Assembly (NCBI RefSeq): GCF_000702425.1
Contig: NZ_JNIE01000004.1
Coordinates: 124,001 to 188,000 of the forward strand
DNA from: Thermocrinis jamiesonii
GTDB lineage: Bacteria > Aquificota > Aquificia > Aquificales > Aquificaceae
Reading direction: 5' to 3'
DNA length: 64,000 nucleotides
A model generated the notes under the pieces. The model was given only the letters and a program-made list of their open reading frames with translations. It ran no database searches and was not told the DNA's origin. Positions 42,228 through 51,414 of the stretch are shown one piece after another; position 1 is the first letter of the stretch, and each line of letters begins with the position of its first letter. Both the position numbers and the translations under genes were made by a program.

Positions 42228-43262
42228 ATGGTAGAGGTTAAATCAAAAGAAGCTGAGGAAAAAAGGAAGGCTTTAGAAAGTGTCCTTGCCTCCATTGAAA
42301 GGAAGTTTGGTAAAGGTTCTATTATGCCTCTGAAAAATGCGGAAAAGGTAAAGGTAGAAACTATATCAACCGGTTCTCTGTCTTTGGATATAGCCACTGG
42401 AGTAGGCGGCATACCAAGGGGAAAGATAATAGAGATCTTTGGACCTGAGTCTTCGGGAAAAACAACTTTAGCACTGCATGTAATAGCAGAAGCTCAGAAG
42501 AATGGAGGAATAGCGGTATTCATAGATGCAGAGCATGCCCTTGATCCCAAATACGCCCAAAAAATTGGCGTAGATGTGGAAAACCTTTACATATCCCAGC
42601 CAGACTATGGAGAGCAGGCTTTAGAAATAGCAGAAAGTCTTCTCAGAAGTGGTGCGGTGGATGTGATAGTAATAGACTCTGTAGCTGCTTTAGTGCCAAA
42701 GGATGAGCTGGAAGGAGAAATGGGAGAAGCTCATGTAGGCAAGCAAGCCAGACTTATGGCTCAGGCACTGAGAAAGTTAAAAAGTTTAGCCCACAATGCC
42801 AATGCAGCGGTGATATTCATAAATCAGCTTAGGGAAAAGATAGGGGTGATGTTTGGAAATCCAGAAACCACACCCGGAGGAAGGGCACTGAAGTTCTTTG
42901 CAGACATGCGTTTGGATGTAAGAAGGATAGGGGATGCAAAGGAAGGAGAGAGTAAAGTAGGTAGCAGGGTGAGAGTTAAGGTGGTAAAAAATAAATTGGC
43001 TCCTCCTTTTAGAGAAGCAGAGTTTGATATGATCTACGGTGAGGGGATATGTAAGCTTTGCGATTTGGTGGATACTGCAGCAGAGCTTGGGGTTATTAAA
43101 AAAAGCGGAGCTTGGTACAGTTACGGAGAAATAAGGTTAGGGCAGGGGAGAGACCAGGCAAAAAAATTCCTTCAAGAAAATCCAGAGCTTGCTAAAGAAA
43201 TAGAACAAAAAGTTAGGGAGGTGGCAGGTATTGCTACAGCTAATACTAAGGAAGGCGATTGA
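42228..43262 (+). CDS. recA: RecA recombinase
   Basis: 344 residues. Walker [10 protein letters not shown] (72-80), Walker [14 protein letters not shown], and [22 protein letters not shown] (loop L2 region, cited in part) identify RecA. It acts in homologous recombination and repair. GGGAGGT lies about 20 nt upstream. The last 32 bp overlap pilT. No LexA-type operator is obvious. Confidence 0.97.
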   Translation: MVEVKSKEAEEKRKALESVLASIERKFGKGSIMPLKNAEKVKVETISTGSLSLDIATGVGGIPRGKIIEIFGPESSGKTTLALHVIAEAQKNGGIAVFIDAEHALDPKYAQKIGVDVENLYISQPDYGEQALEIAESLLRSGAVDVIVIDSVAALVPKDELEGEMGEAHVGKQARLMAQALRKLKSLAHNANAAVIFINQLREKIGVMFGNPETTPGGRALKFFADMRLDVRRIGDAKEGESKVGSRVRVKVVKNKLAPPFREAEFDMIYGEGICKLCDLVDTAAELGVIKKSGAWYSYGEIRLGQGRDQAKKFLQENPELAKEIEQKVREVAGIATANTKEGD

Positions 43263-44328
43263 ACTTGGTGCATCAGACATTCATTTAAAAACTGGTTCTG
43301 TGCCAGTTGTTAGGGTAAAAAAAAGACTGCTACGTTTGGAGGATTTTAAACCCATTGAAGGTGGGCAAATGGAAACGTTTTTAGCAGAAATACTGGGTAA
43401 AAACAGGAAAAAGCTGGCGGAATTTGAAGAATTAGGTGAAACCGACGTCTCTTACTCCATTCCCGGTTTAGCCCGTTTAAGAGTAAACGTGTATAAACAA
43501 AGAACAACTATAGCTATGGCTTTTAGGGTCATACCTTATAGCATCCCTCCCTTTGATACACTTAACTTACCCCCTGTTTTAAGGAAGGTTGTAAATGAAC
43601 ACACCAAAGGGTTGATCTTAGTTACAGGACCCACTGGATCCGGCAAATCAACTACGATAGCATCTTTGATAGATGAGTTAAACGCCACAAAGGACTATAC
43701 GATAATAACCATAGAAGATCCCATAGAGTACCTTTTTAGGGACAAAAGGTGCTACATAGTTCAGAGGGAGGTAGGAATAGATACTTCTTCCTTTGCCAGG
43801 GGACTAAGGGCAGCCTTGCGGGAAGATCCGGACGTAATATTCGTAGGTGAAATAAGAGATCCAGAAACTGCGCTAATAGCCCTACAGGCTGCAGAGACGG
43901 GACACTTGGTCTTTTCTACATTGCACACGCTGGATGCCAAAGAAACTATAAACAGACTCATAGGCATGTTTAACTTAGAAGTGAGAGAGCAAATAAGGAT
44001 TCAGTTGGCAGAAACTCTTGTGGCAGTTTTTTCTCAAAGGCTATTACCAAGAAAGGATAGAACCGGTGTCATACCAGCGGTGGAGGTTTTGATAAACACT
44101 CCATCCATAAAGGAATGCATACTTGATCCAAGTAAATTTGATGAAATATCCACTCTTATGGAAAAGGGTAGGACTGTTTACGGAACTCAGACCTTTGACC
44201 AACATTTGGAGGAGTTATACAAAAAAGGTCTGATAGATTATAATACCGCCTTAGCTTACGCCAGCAAACCGGCGGATTTAGAACTTAAGTTGAAGGGTAT
44301 CTCTTCGGGTGGTAGAGGTTTCTTTTGA
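43231..44328 (+). CDS. pilT: PilT-type pilus retraction ATPase
   Basis: 365 residues of the GspE/PilT secretion ATPase superfamily. Walker [10 protein letters not shown] (133-141), the Asp box ITIEDPIEY, Walker [13 protein letters not shown] and the His box STLHTLDA are visible. The usual PilT AIRNLIREGK is diverged here to [10 protein letters not shown], so a PilU-like or variant role is possible. The TTG start follows AGGGAGGTGG inside recA. Confidence 0.88.
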   Translation: MLQLILRKAIELGASDIHLKTGSVPVVRVKKRLLRLEDFKPIEGGQMETFLAEILGKNRKKLAEFEELGETDVSYSIPGLARLRVNVYKQRTTIAMAFRVIPYSIPPFDTLNLPPVLRKVVNEHTKGLILVTGPTGSGKSTTIASLIDELNATKDYTIITIEDPIEYLFRDKRCYIVQREVGIDTSSFARGLRAALREDPDVIFVGEIRDPETALIALQAAETGHLVFSTLHTLDAKETINRLIGMFNLEVREQIRIQLAETLVAVFSQRLLPRKDRTGVIPAVEVLINTPSIKECILDPSKFDEISTLMEKGRTVYGTQTFDQHLEELYKKGLIDYNTALAYASKPADLELKLKGISSGGRGFF

Positions 44329-44978
44329 TGAAGATAGCAGTTGATGGCCCTTCGGCCAGTGGTAAAAGCACCGTAGCAAAGCTTTTATCCCAAAGATTGG
44401 GCATACCTTACTTAGAAACAGGCTTGTTATACAGAATGTTTGGCTATATAGCCTTTAAGGAAAAAGTAAAACCTGAGGAGTCATTAAAGTTATTTGAAGA
44501 GGATTTTAGAGTAGTTTTTGATGTGGGAAAAACAGAAGTGTATTGGAAGGGTAAAAATCTAGCAGAAGAGCTCAAAGGGGAAGAAGTGGGAAAGTATGCA
44601 TCCCTTTTAGGGGAGATTCCAGCCTTTAGAGAGAGAATGATTGAATTTTTTAGACGTTTGGTAGGGGATTCTCAGGTGGTGGCAGAAGGAAGGGACGTAG
44701 GCACCCACATATTCCCAGAAGCGCCACTAAAGTTTTTTATAACCGCTTCAGCAGAAGAAAGGGCAAGAAGAAGATACTTAGAGCTAAAGTCCAAAGGCTT
44801 GGAAGTATCATACGAGGAAATTCTCAGGGTTATTCAAGAAAGGGATCTTAGGGATGCCCATAGGCCGGTTTATCCTTTCAAACCAGCGGAAGACGCCCAC
44901 ATCATAGACACAACAAACATGAGCGTTGAGGAAGTTTTGGAAACCATGTTGAAAATCCTTAAGGAGAAAAAGGTTTGA
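44328..44978 (+). CDS. cmk: Cytidylate kinase
   Basis: 216 residues phosphorylating CMP/dCMP. P-loop IAVDGPSASGKSTVA, the CMP-binding VVAEGRDVGTHIFP and the lid RRRYLELKSKG support it. The ATG overlaps the pilT stop (TGATG); an in-frame TTG one codon earlier is an equivalent alternative. It overlaps the uracil-DNA glycosylase gene by 4 bp. Confidence 0.93.
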   Translation: MKIAVDGPSASGKSTVAKLLSQRLGIPYLETGLLYRMFGYIAFKEKVKPEESLKLFEEDFRVVFDVGKTEVYWKGKNLAEELKGEEVGKYASLLGEIPAFRERMIEFFRRLVGDSQVVAEGRDVGTHIFPEAPLKFFITASAEERARRRYLELKSKGLEVSYEEILRVIQERDLRDAHRPVYPFKPAEDAHIIDTTNMSVEEVLETMLKILKEKKV

Positions 44979-45646
44979 GTTTGGACATTCAGAAGCTTTT
45001 GGCAACTGCAAAAGCTCTAAGAGAAATAGATTTGGGAGAAATATACTTACTGAGAGATACAGCAAAACAGGAAAAACCAAATAAACACCATCTTTTAAAA
45101 CAACTTTACGAAAGGCTTGAGAGGGAAAGAAAATGCGTTCTGTATGAGTCTGCCAGCGGATACGTGTTTGGAGAGGGTGATCCAGACTCTCCTGTTGTTT
45201 TTGTTGGAGAAGCACCGGGAGAAGAAGAGGACAAACTAAAAAGACCTTTCGTGGGTAGGGCTGGACAGTATCTAAACAGCAAGTTGGAAGAAGTAGGACT
45301 AAAGAGAGAAAAGATCTATATTACCAACGTAGTAAAGTCCAGACCACCGGGCAACCGAGCGCCTACAAAAGAGGAGATGGCATCATGCCTTCCTTACCTT
45401 AGAAAGGAAATAGAGATCATAAAGCCAAAGTTAATAGTCTGTCTTGGTGCTACTGCAATGAAAGGAATACTTGGTAAAGAGTATGCCATTACCAAATACC
45501 GTGGGCATATTTTTCCCTATCCTTACGATACAAAAATAAAAGTTTTTTTAACTTATCACCCAGCTTACGTGTTGAGAAACCCGTCTGCAGACAAAGAATT
45601 CACTGAAGACCTAAGGGCTATAGTAAAGCTCATTGCTGAAGCTTGA
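44975..45646 (+). CDS. Family 4 uracil-DNA glycosylase, one Fe-S cysteine absent
   Basis: 223 residues. Motif 1 GEAPGEEEDKLKRPFVGRAG and motif 2 HPAYVLRN identify family 4, the thermophile UDG with a [4Fe-4S] cluster. Three expected cysteines are present (KCVLYESAS, ASCLPYLRKEIE and IVCLGATA). The first of the usual N-terminal C-x2-C pair is replaced by a charged residue (RERKC). It removes uracil from deaminated cytosine. The last 17 bp overlap the convergent ArsA gene. Confidence 0.86.
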   Translation: MSLDIQKLLATAKALREIDLGEIYLLRDTAKQEKPNKHHLLKQLYERLERERKCVLYESASGYVFGEGDPDSPVVFVGEAPGEEEDKLKRPFVGRAGQYLNSKLEEVGLKREKIYITNVVKSRPPGNRAPTKEEMASCLPYLRKEIEIIKPKLIVCLGATAMKGILGKEYAITKYRGHIFPYPYDTKIKVFLTYHPAYVLRNPSADKEFTEDLRAIVKLIAEA

Positions 45647-46814
45647 TTTTCAGGAAGCCTTCCTCAAGCTTTGCTCCAGAGGGCTCATAACTTCTGAGTT
45701 TTCTTGGTAACATTATATGGCTTTTAAAGTTTTTCCAGCGAACTATGATTTCAGCACCGCTTTTTATGACAGAAAGCCCATCTTTTGTGAGGAACGGCGC
45801 TCTTAACTTTACGGTGTATCCGCCGTCCTCCTCTATAAACTCGTAAGGTTTCTCTTTGAAAAACACTGTGTATGGGTCTTTGTCTGCGTAAATTAGGTCT
45901 GCCAAAATACTCAGTTTTTCCTCTCCTACCACCTCATCCTCCATAAGGGGAACTTTGAAGGTAGGTATTGGATAAAATAGCGCCTCCATCTCTTCCAGAT
46001 ATTTTTTCTGTGTTAAGACCCACTTTGACATGCTGTCACACTCACTTAAGTTTGTGGGTAAAACCTTGTTTATTATTACCGCATCTACGTTGGTGCCAAA
46101 GAGGTTAAAGTAGAGCATAGCCCTCTGGCTTTCCTTTAAAACCATCTTCTCTGGATTTGCTACAAGTCTAACCGAGGTTATCTCTGGGTCTATCAAAAGC
46201 TCATCCACTCCTTTGAGCTTTTCATAAAAGTTTTCCAAAGCTTTGAAATACTCATCGTCCGGTAGTGGGACATCGGTTATCCTCTGAGCTATTGGCCTTG
46301 CTACCTTCATTATAGTTCTTTCTACCCTAAAGATCTTCTTCATATACCACTTTAGCACCGTGGGCATAGAAACAAAACGCAAAGATTCTCCGGTAGGTGG
46401 GAGGTCAAGTATTAAAACATCAAACTCTTTTTCTCTGTAGTATTTATTCACATATAAAAGGCTAGTGACCTCTTCCATACCGGGAAGTATGGCAAGTTCT
46501 TCTGAAACTATCTCGCTTAGCCCAGTGGTGTTAAAGAGGAGTTCCAAAAACCTATACACGTCCCCCCAGTATCTGTCTATTTCTTCCTGCACATCTATTT
46601 CTTGTATATAAAGCTTATCATTTATCTTTATAGGAAGACCTTTGGCATTTATTTTTTCTTGCTCTGGTATGTCAAAGGAGTCTCCTAAGCTGTGGGCTGG
46701 ATCTAAGGAAACTATTATGGTTTTGTAGCCTAGTTTGGAAAGTCTGTATCCTGTTGCTGCGGATATGGTGGTCTTTCCTACTCCACCTTTACCAGAAAAA
46801 AGTATTATTCGCAT
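45630..46814 (-). CDS. ArsA/Get3-like ATPase with C-terminal HSP20-like domain
   Basis: 394 residues. Deviant P-loop GKGGVGKTT, switch I DPAHSLGDSF and LILDLPPTGESLRF define the ArsA/GET3 family. Residues about 310-394 form a strand-rich tail like the ArsA-HSP20 domain. There is no arsB/arsR nearby and only one ATPase half, so a protein-targeting or chaperone role is as likely as arsenite transport. Confidence 0.82.
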   Translation of the reverse strand: MRIILFSGKGGVGKTTISAATGYRLSKLGYKTIIVSLDPAHSLGDSFDIPEQEKINAKGLPIKINDKLYIQEIDVQEEIDRYWGDVYRFLELLFNTTGLSEIVSEELAILPGMEEVTSLLYVNKYYREKEFDVLILDLPPTGESLRFVSMPTVLKWYMKKIFRVERTIMKVARPIAQRITDVPLPDDEYFKALENFYEKLKGVDELLIDPEITSVRLVANPEKMVLKESQRAMLYFNLFGTNVDAVIINKVLPTNLSECDSMSKWVLTQKKYLEEMEALFYPIPTFKVPLMEDEVVGEEKLSILADLIYADKDPYTVFFKEKPYEFIEEDGGYTVKLRAPFLTKDGLSVIKSGAEIIVRWKNFKSHIMLPRKLRSYEPSGAKLEEGFLKIKLQQ

Positions 46815-46841
46815 AAAATTACAATATAATACGCGTTAGCA

Positions 46842-47435
46842 ATGAAGAAGAAGATAGTTAGTCAAATAAACCTAAGGGAAGATAGATTGCCCCCGGGGCA
46901 AAAGTGGATCTCTGCACCCATAGTTTATGACATCGTGGATGAATTGCCAGAATGGGACCTTTCTAAGTATAGGTTCAAGGTATGGGGAGAGGTAAAAAAA
47001 CCTTTAGAGCTTTCCTACGAAGAGATATTGTCTTTACCTGCGGTAGAGCTTGTTGCAGACTTTCATTGCGTTACCCGGTGGAGTGTAAAGGATATAGTCT
47101 GGGAAGGTGTGCAAACAAAAACTATTCTAAGTATGGTAGAGCCTACTCAGGACGCTAAATTTGTTTTAGTCCATTGTTTGGAAGGATACACCACCAACAT
47201 GCCAATAGAATACCTTTTTGAGGAAGACAGTATATTAGCCTACAAAATGTATGGCAAACCAATTCCAAAAAGGCACGGGTTTCCTCTAAGGCTTGTGGTT
47301 CCCAAGTTGTATGCTTGGAAGAGTGCTAAGTATGTTTGTGGGCTTGAGATTTTAAAGGAGGATGTGCCAGGCTTTTGGGAAAGGAGAGGTTACAATATGA
47401 GAGGAGACCCTTGGAGAGAGGAAAGGTATTGGTAA
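46842..47435 (+). CDS. Sulfite-oxidase-like molybdopterin protein
   Basis: 197 residues of the SUOX/YedY molybdopterin fold. The predicted molybdenum-ligating cysteine is in ADFHCVTRWSVKDIVWEGV. PIEYLFEEDSILAY and KRHGFPLRLVVPKLYAWKSAK are typical of the short sulfite-oxidase-like group. No signal peptide is visible, so it appears cytosolic. It would need MoaE-made cofactor. TATAAT (46825-46830) lies 11 nt before the ATG. Substrate unknown. Confidence 0.85.
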   Translation: MKKKIVSQINLREDRLPPGQKWISAPIVYDIVDELPEWDLSKYRFKVWGEVKKPLELSYEEILSLPAVELVADFHCVTRWSVKDIVWEGVQTKTILSMVEPTQDAKFVLVHCLEGYTTNMPIEYLFEEDSILAYKMYGKPIPKRHGFPLRLVVPKLYAWKSAKYVCGLEILKEDVPGFWERRGYNMRGDPWREERYW

Positions 47436-48154
47436 GGCTCAACGCCTTTTTGTCTATGTGTGGTATTGCATCCAGAAGAAAGGCAGACCAGCTTATTCTT
47501 GAAGGCAGGGTAAAGGTAAATGGTATAACAGTTAGGGAGTTTGGTTGGAGAATAGATCCTCAAAAGGATGTGGTAGAAGTAGATGGAAAGCCTGTAAAAC
47601 CTCAAAGGTATAGATACATAGCCCTTTACAAACCTTGCTGTTATCTTACTGCCTTAGGGAAATCACAGGATGGTAAAAAGACCATTCAAGAGCTCATAAA
47701 GGACATTCCGGAAAGGCTCTATCCTGCGGGAAGGCTTGATTACAACGCAGAGGGTCTTTTGATTCTTACCAACGATGGACAGCTAGCAAACAGGATAATG
47801 CACCCGCGCTATAAACTTCCAAAAACTTACCAAGTTTTGGTAAAGGGAAAGGTAAGTGCAAAAACCTTAGAATCTATGAAAAGGGGCGCCTACTTAGAAG
47901 ACGGCTTTGCAAAACCGGTTAGCGTTCGCATACTCAGATACGAGAAGGACAACACCCTTTTGGAAATTGTTTTTACAGAGGGAAGAAAGCATATCGTAAA
48001 AAGATTCACCGCCCACTTTGGACATAAGGTTTTGAAACTCAAAAGGACCGCCATAGGTCCTATAAAACTTGGAAAGTTAAGCCCGGGAAAATGGAGGGAG
48101 CTTTCAAAAGAGGAAGTAATAGCACTCAAAAAAGCTGTTAAAATGCTAAACTGA
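47429..48154 (+). CDS. RsuA/RluB-family rRNA pseudouridine synthase
   Basis: About 241 residues: an N-terminal S4 RNA-binding domain (RLNAFLSMCGIASRRKAD) and a catalytic domain with Asp in YPAGRLDYNAEGLLILTNDG. It pseudouridylates 23S rRNA (RluB-like) or 16S rRNA. The TTG at 47429 after GAGGAAAGG gives the family start; the upstream in-frame ATG at 47375 lies deep inside the preceding gene. Its stop overlaps the next ATG (TGATG). Confidence 0.88.
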   Translation: MVRLNAFLSMCGIASRRKADQLILEGRVKVNGITVREFGWRIDPQKDVVEVDGKPVKPQRYRYIALYKPCCYLTALGKSQDGKKTIQELIKDIPERLYPAGRLDYNAEGLLILTNDGQLANRIMHPRYKLPKTYQVLVKGKVSAKTLESMKRGAYLEDGFAKPVSVRILRYEKDNTLLEIVFTEGRKHIVKRFTAHFGHKVLKLKRTAIGPIKLGKLSPGKWRELSKEEVIALKKAVKMLN

Positions 48155-48528
48155 TGGAAAGCGTCCTGAAGTTTTTATTTTTTGTGGTTGCCTTTGTGGT
48201 TTTCTTGAGGCTTGGACTAAAGCTTTATGTGTTAAAAAAGGCAAAGAGTAAGGAAGGTATGAAGGTTGAAGGGTTAAGTAGCGGTGTGCTTTACTTTTAT
48301 TCTCCACGATGTGGAGCTTGCAAGGCTATGGAGCCCCAGATAGACCTCCTTTCTAAGGAGCTGGAAGTTAGAAAGTTTGATGTTTTTTCGGATGATGGAC
48401 AAAGAGAGGCAAAGAAGTTTGGAGTTATGGCCACACCCACCACCGTTCTTGTGAAAGACGGTAAGGTGCATAAAGTTTTTGTGGGTATAGTCAGTGCAGA
48501 TAGGATCCTCAAAGAGTTTAAGCTCTGA
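48154..48528 (+). CDS. Membrane-tethered thioredoxin-like protein
   Basis: 124 residues: an N-terminal membrane helix (about 5-26, KFLFFVVAFVVFLRLGL) and a thioredoxin fold with redox pair C53-G-A-C56 and the cis-proline segment ATPTTVLVKDG. The basic flank KKAKSK after the helix suggests that the thioredoxin domain faces the cytoplasm. It would reduce or exchange disulfides near the membrane. The last 11 bp overlap the convergent rel gene. Confidence 0.85.
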   Translation: MESVLKFLFFVVAFVVFLRLGLKLYVLKKAKSKEGMKVEGLSSGVLYFYSPRCGACKAMEPQIDLLSKELEVRKFDVFSDDGQREAKKFGVMATPTTVLVKDGKVHKVFVGIVSADRILKEFKL

Positions 48529-50623
48529 TAATCCTGCTTACCTTCTCTACCCCTTCCAACTTTTTTAGCGCTCCAATTACTTTGTTTAGGTGTTCCAAAC
48601 TGTTTAGCTCCACCACAAACTCCATCACCGCCTCGCCCGTATGCAAACTCTTTGTAATTGACTGAAGAATGTTTGCGTTTAGCCTTGCCAAAGTAGAGGC
48701 AACTTCTCCAAGAATACCTACCCTGTCTTTTACCCACAGACGAAGTGGCACACTTTGTTTGCCCTGCGCACTTGCCCAATTTACCTTTACTACCCTTTCT
48801 GGAAAGTGTTTTTGGATGTGCTGTAGGTTGGGACAGTTGGCTAAGTGAATGATCAAGCCCTTGCCCTTTGATACAACTCCAAGGACCTCATCCCCCGGTA
48901 ATGGGCTACAGCACTTTGCTATCTGATACATAACCTTTTCTATACCTTCCAACTGAACCTTTGTGTCATTATCCTTTCCTACCTTTTCCTTAGATTCAAT
49001 TTTCTTCAAACCAAGTATTTGGTAAATTCTTTCTTTACTCAATTTACCACTTCCTACCATCAGATATACTTCATCGTCCTTCTGTATGTCTTCAGCATTT
49101 TTTATCTGGTTTAGCAAAGCCTGCCTATCTATGTTTAACTTTTTGGATAGAAGGTCCAAAGTTTGCTTTCCATCTTCTATCCACTTTTCCCTTTCTAACT
49201 CCTTAAGGTAAGCCTTTATTCTGCTTTTTGCCTTTGAAGTTACTACGAACTTTAACCATTCTGGGTTTGGTTTTTTTGTTGGGTTGGTGATTATTTCCAC
49301 TTGGTCTCCATTTTGTAGTTTGTAGTCCAAAGGCACGATCCTTCCATTTACCTTTGCCCCTGCACAGTGATTTCCTATGTCCGTGTGTATGTGATAGGCA
49401 AAATCCACCGGAGTAGCTCCCTTTGGAAGCACTATCAGGTCTCCCTTAGGAGTAAATACGAAGACCTCTTCCGAAAAGAGCTCTAACTTTATGTTTTCCA
49501 AAACTTCCTGCGGGTTTTTACTGCCTTTTAAGCTTTCCACCAAACCTTTTAGCCAGCTATAAACCGTGTTGTCTTTTAAGTTGATGGATTCTTTGTAGGC
49601 CCAGTGGGCTGCAATACCCTTTTCAGCTCTTTCGTGCATCTCCCAAGTTCTTATTTGCACCTCAACAACCTTTCCCTTTGGACCAATGACTGCGGTGTGC
49701 AAAGATTGATAAAGATTTGGCTTTGGCAAGGATATATAATCGTCAAACTTTCCGGGAATGGGTGTGAAGGTATTGTGTATTATACCAAGCACCAAGTAGC
49801 ACTCTTCTACCGTATTGACGATAACCCGAACGCCTAAGATATCGTGCACATCCTCTAAGCGTATGCCTTTTCTTATGGTCTTCTGCCATATGCCGTATAG
49901 GTGCTTTGGTCTGTAAGTAATTTCCGCATTTACGTTGTGGGTTTTCAGAGCTTCTTTAAGCTTAGGAATGAAGAGCTTTTTTAGGTATTCTTCAAGTTTT
50001 TCCTTATTTTCCTTTATGAATTCTTTTACCTTCTCGTACTCTTTTGGGTAAAGGAACATGAAACATAGGTCTTCAAGCTCGGTTTTTATCCGCCAAATAC
50101 CCAACCTGTTTGCCAAAGGCACGTATATTTCCAAAGTTTCTTTTGCTATCCTTATCTGCTTTTCCTTCGGAAGATGTTGCAGTGTCCTCATGTTGTGTAG
50201 TCTGTCCGCAAGTTTCACCAATAGGACCCTAAGGTCTTTTGCGGTAGCCAAAAGTAATTTTCTGTAGTTTTCCGCCCTCTCTGAACCTACGTCCTTAAAC
50301 TTGTATTTTCCTATTTTTGTGACACCTTCCACAATGTCTGCGACCACTGCACCAAAGAGTCTTTTTATCTCCTCGTAGGATGTTTGGGTGTCTTCCAGCA
50401 CATCATGAAGCAAAGCGGATATTATTGCTTCTTTTCCCAAGCCCATTTCTGCTGTTATGATTGCGACCTCCAATGGATGGATCACGTATGGTTCCCCGGA
50501 TGCTCTTTTTTGTCCTGCGTGTTTTTCTTCTAAAAACTCTATAGCCCTCAGAACCTCATCCCTATCCCTTTCCTCCACAAAGCTAAACAGCCTTTCCACC
50601 TTTTTGGAAAGAAGAGCTTGCAT
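48518..50623 (-). CDS. rel: Bifunctional (p)ppGpp synthetase/hydrolase (Rel/SpoT)
   Basis: 701 residues. The HD hydrolase domain is intact: H49, H73-D74 and D140. The synthetase domain (about 235-350) includes YRPKHLYGIWQK and KPNLYQSLHT. TGS (about 390-450) and a C-terminal ACT domain (about 625-701) follow. The charge motif before the synthetase active site is KFDD (292-295), closer to the EXDD of monofunctional RelA than to the RXKD of bifunctional Rel. It probably is the only long RSH in the genome. Confidence 0.93.
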   Translation of the reverse strand: MQALLSKKVERLFSFVEERDRDEVLRAIEFLEEKHAGQKRASGEPYVIHPLEVAIITAEMGLGKEAIISALLHDVLEDTQTSYEEIKRLFGAVVADIVEGVTKIGKYKFKDVGSERAENYRKLLLATAKDLRVLLVKLADRLHNMRTLQHLPKEKQIRIAKETLEIYVPLANRLGIWRIKTELEDLCFMFLYPKEYEKVKEFIKENKEKLEEYLKKLFIPKLKEALKTHNVNAEITYRPKHLYGIWQKTIRKGIRLEDVHDILGVRVIVNTVEECYLVLGIIHNTFTPIPGKFDDYISLPKPNLYQSLHTAVIGPKGKVVEVQIRTWEMHERAEKGIAAHWAYKESINLKDNTVYSWLKGLVESLKGSKNPQEVLENIKLELFSEEVFVFTPKGDLIVLPKGATPVDFAYHIHTDIGNHCAGAKVNGRIVPLDYKLQNGDQVEIITNPTKKPNPEWLKFVVTSKAKSRIKAYLKELEREKWIEDGKQTLDLLSKKLNIDRQALLNQIKNAEDIQKDDEVYLMVGSGKLSKERIYQILGLKKIESKEKVGKDNDTKVQLEGIEKVMYQIAKCCSPLPGDEVLGVVSKGKGLIIHLANCPNLQHIQKHFPERVVKVNWASAQGKQSVPLRLWVKDRVGILGEVASTLARLNANILQSITKSLHTGEAVMEFVVELNSLEHLNKVIGALKKLEGVEKVSRIIRA

Positions 50624-50641
50624 AGTTGAAAATTTAAATCT

Positions 50642-51163
50642 TCAGGGCAGTTTTTCCAAAAAGAAGGTTTGATTGGTGTATATGCATATTTTGGATGCTA
50701 TCAGCAGGGATTCTTTTACTATTTCCTCCGCAGAAAGGTTGGTATGTTTGTAAAGCGCCAAGGCACAGGCCCGAGCATAGTCTCCACCAGAACCTATGGC
50801 TATAACTGGCTCGTCTGGCTCTATCACGTCCCCAGTTCCCGAAACTACAAAGATACTGTTAAGGTCTGCAGCCAAGAGCACCGCATCCAACCTTCTCAAA
50901 GCCCTATCCATCCTCCACTCTTTACCAAGCTCTACGCAAGCCCTAAGGAGGTTACCTCTAAATTCTTCCAACTTATTTTCCAGCCTTTCCATTAAAGCAA
51001 GCCCATCTGCCGCAGACCCAGCAAAGCCTACGATAACTTTGTTGTTGTATATTTTCCTAACCTTCTTTGCACCATGCTTTAGCACAGAATGTCCCAAAGT
51101 TACCTGCCCATCCGAGCCCATAACAGTGTTGCCATCTCTTCTAACCGCTATAACTGTTGTCAT
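50642..51163 (-). CDS. hslV: ATP-dependent protease subunit HslV
   Basis: 173 residues. The mature protein would begin at T2 (MTTVIAVRRDG), the N-terminal Thr nucleophile. DGQVTLG, AGSAADGLALMERLE and AIGSGGDYARACALAL are typical. It forms the proteolytic double ring with the HslU ATPase, which is not adjacent. The gene lies 19 bp upstream of rel on the same strand. Confidence 0.95.
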   Translation of the reverse strand: MTTVIAVRRDGNTVMGSDGQVTLGHSVLKHGAKKVRKIYNNKVIVGFAGSAADGLALMERLENKLEEFRGNLLRACVELGKEWRMDRALRRLDAVLLAADLNSIFVVSGTGDVIEPDEPVIAIGSGGDYARACALALYKHTNLSAEEIVKESLLIASKICIYTNQTFFLEKLP

Positions 51164-51199
51164 TTAAAAGAAATATATCATAAAAGCCTTTCATTGGTG

Positions 51200-51205
51200 T
51201 ATAAT
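51200..51205 (+). promoter_or_regulatory. -10 box of the rpmF-plsX-fabH-murF operon
   Basis: TATAAT followed 24 nt later by the rpmF ATG, with an AAGGAGG ribosome site between. Unlike many promoters in this window, this one has a conventional leader. No clear -35 hexamer is seen. Confidence 0.55.
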
Positions 51206-51228
51206 CTATAGCCTAAGGAGGTTTTTTC

Positions 51229-51414
51229 ATGGCAGTTCCTAAGAGAAGAACTTCTAACTGGAGAAGGGATCAAAGAAGAGCTCAAAATTTCTTTTCTAAG
51301 GTCAAGCCCAAAGCTTTGGCAGAGTGTCCAAGCTGTGGGGAATGGATAATGCCCCATAGGGTATGCCCTTACTGCGGTTATTACAAGGGGAGACAAATCA
51401 TAAGCATGCAATGA
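51229..51414 (+). CDS. rpmF: Ribosomal protein L32
   Basis: 61 residues. It starts AVPKRRTSNWRRDQRRA after the initiator Met and has four zinc-binding cysteines (C33, C36, C46, C49), the Zn-containing form of L32. AAGGAGG lies 9 nt upstream. The stop overlaps the plsX ATG, the widespread rpmF-plsX-fabH order. Confidence 0.97.
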   Translation: MAVPKRRTSNWRRDQRRAQNFFSKVKPKALAECPSCGEWIMPHRVCPYCGYYKGRQIISMQ

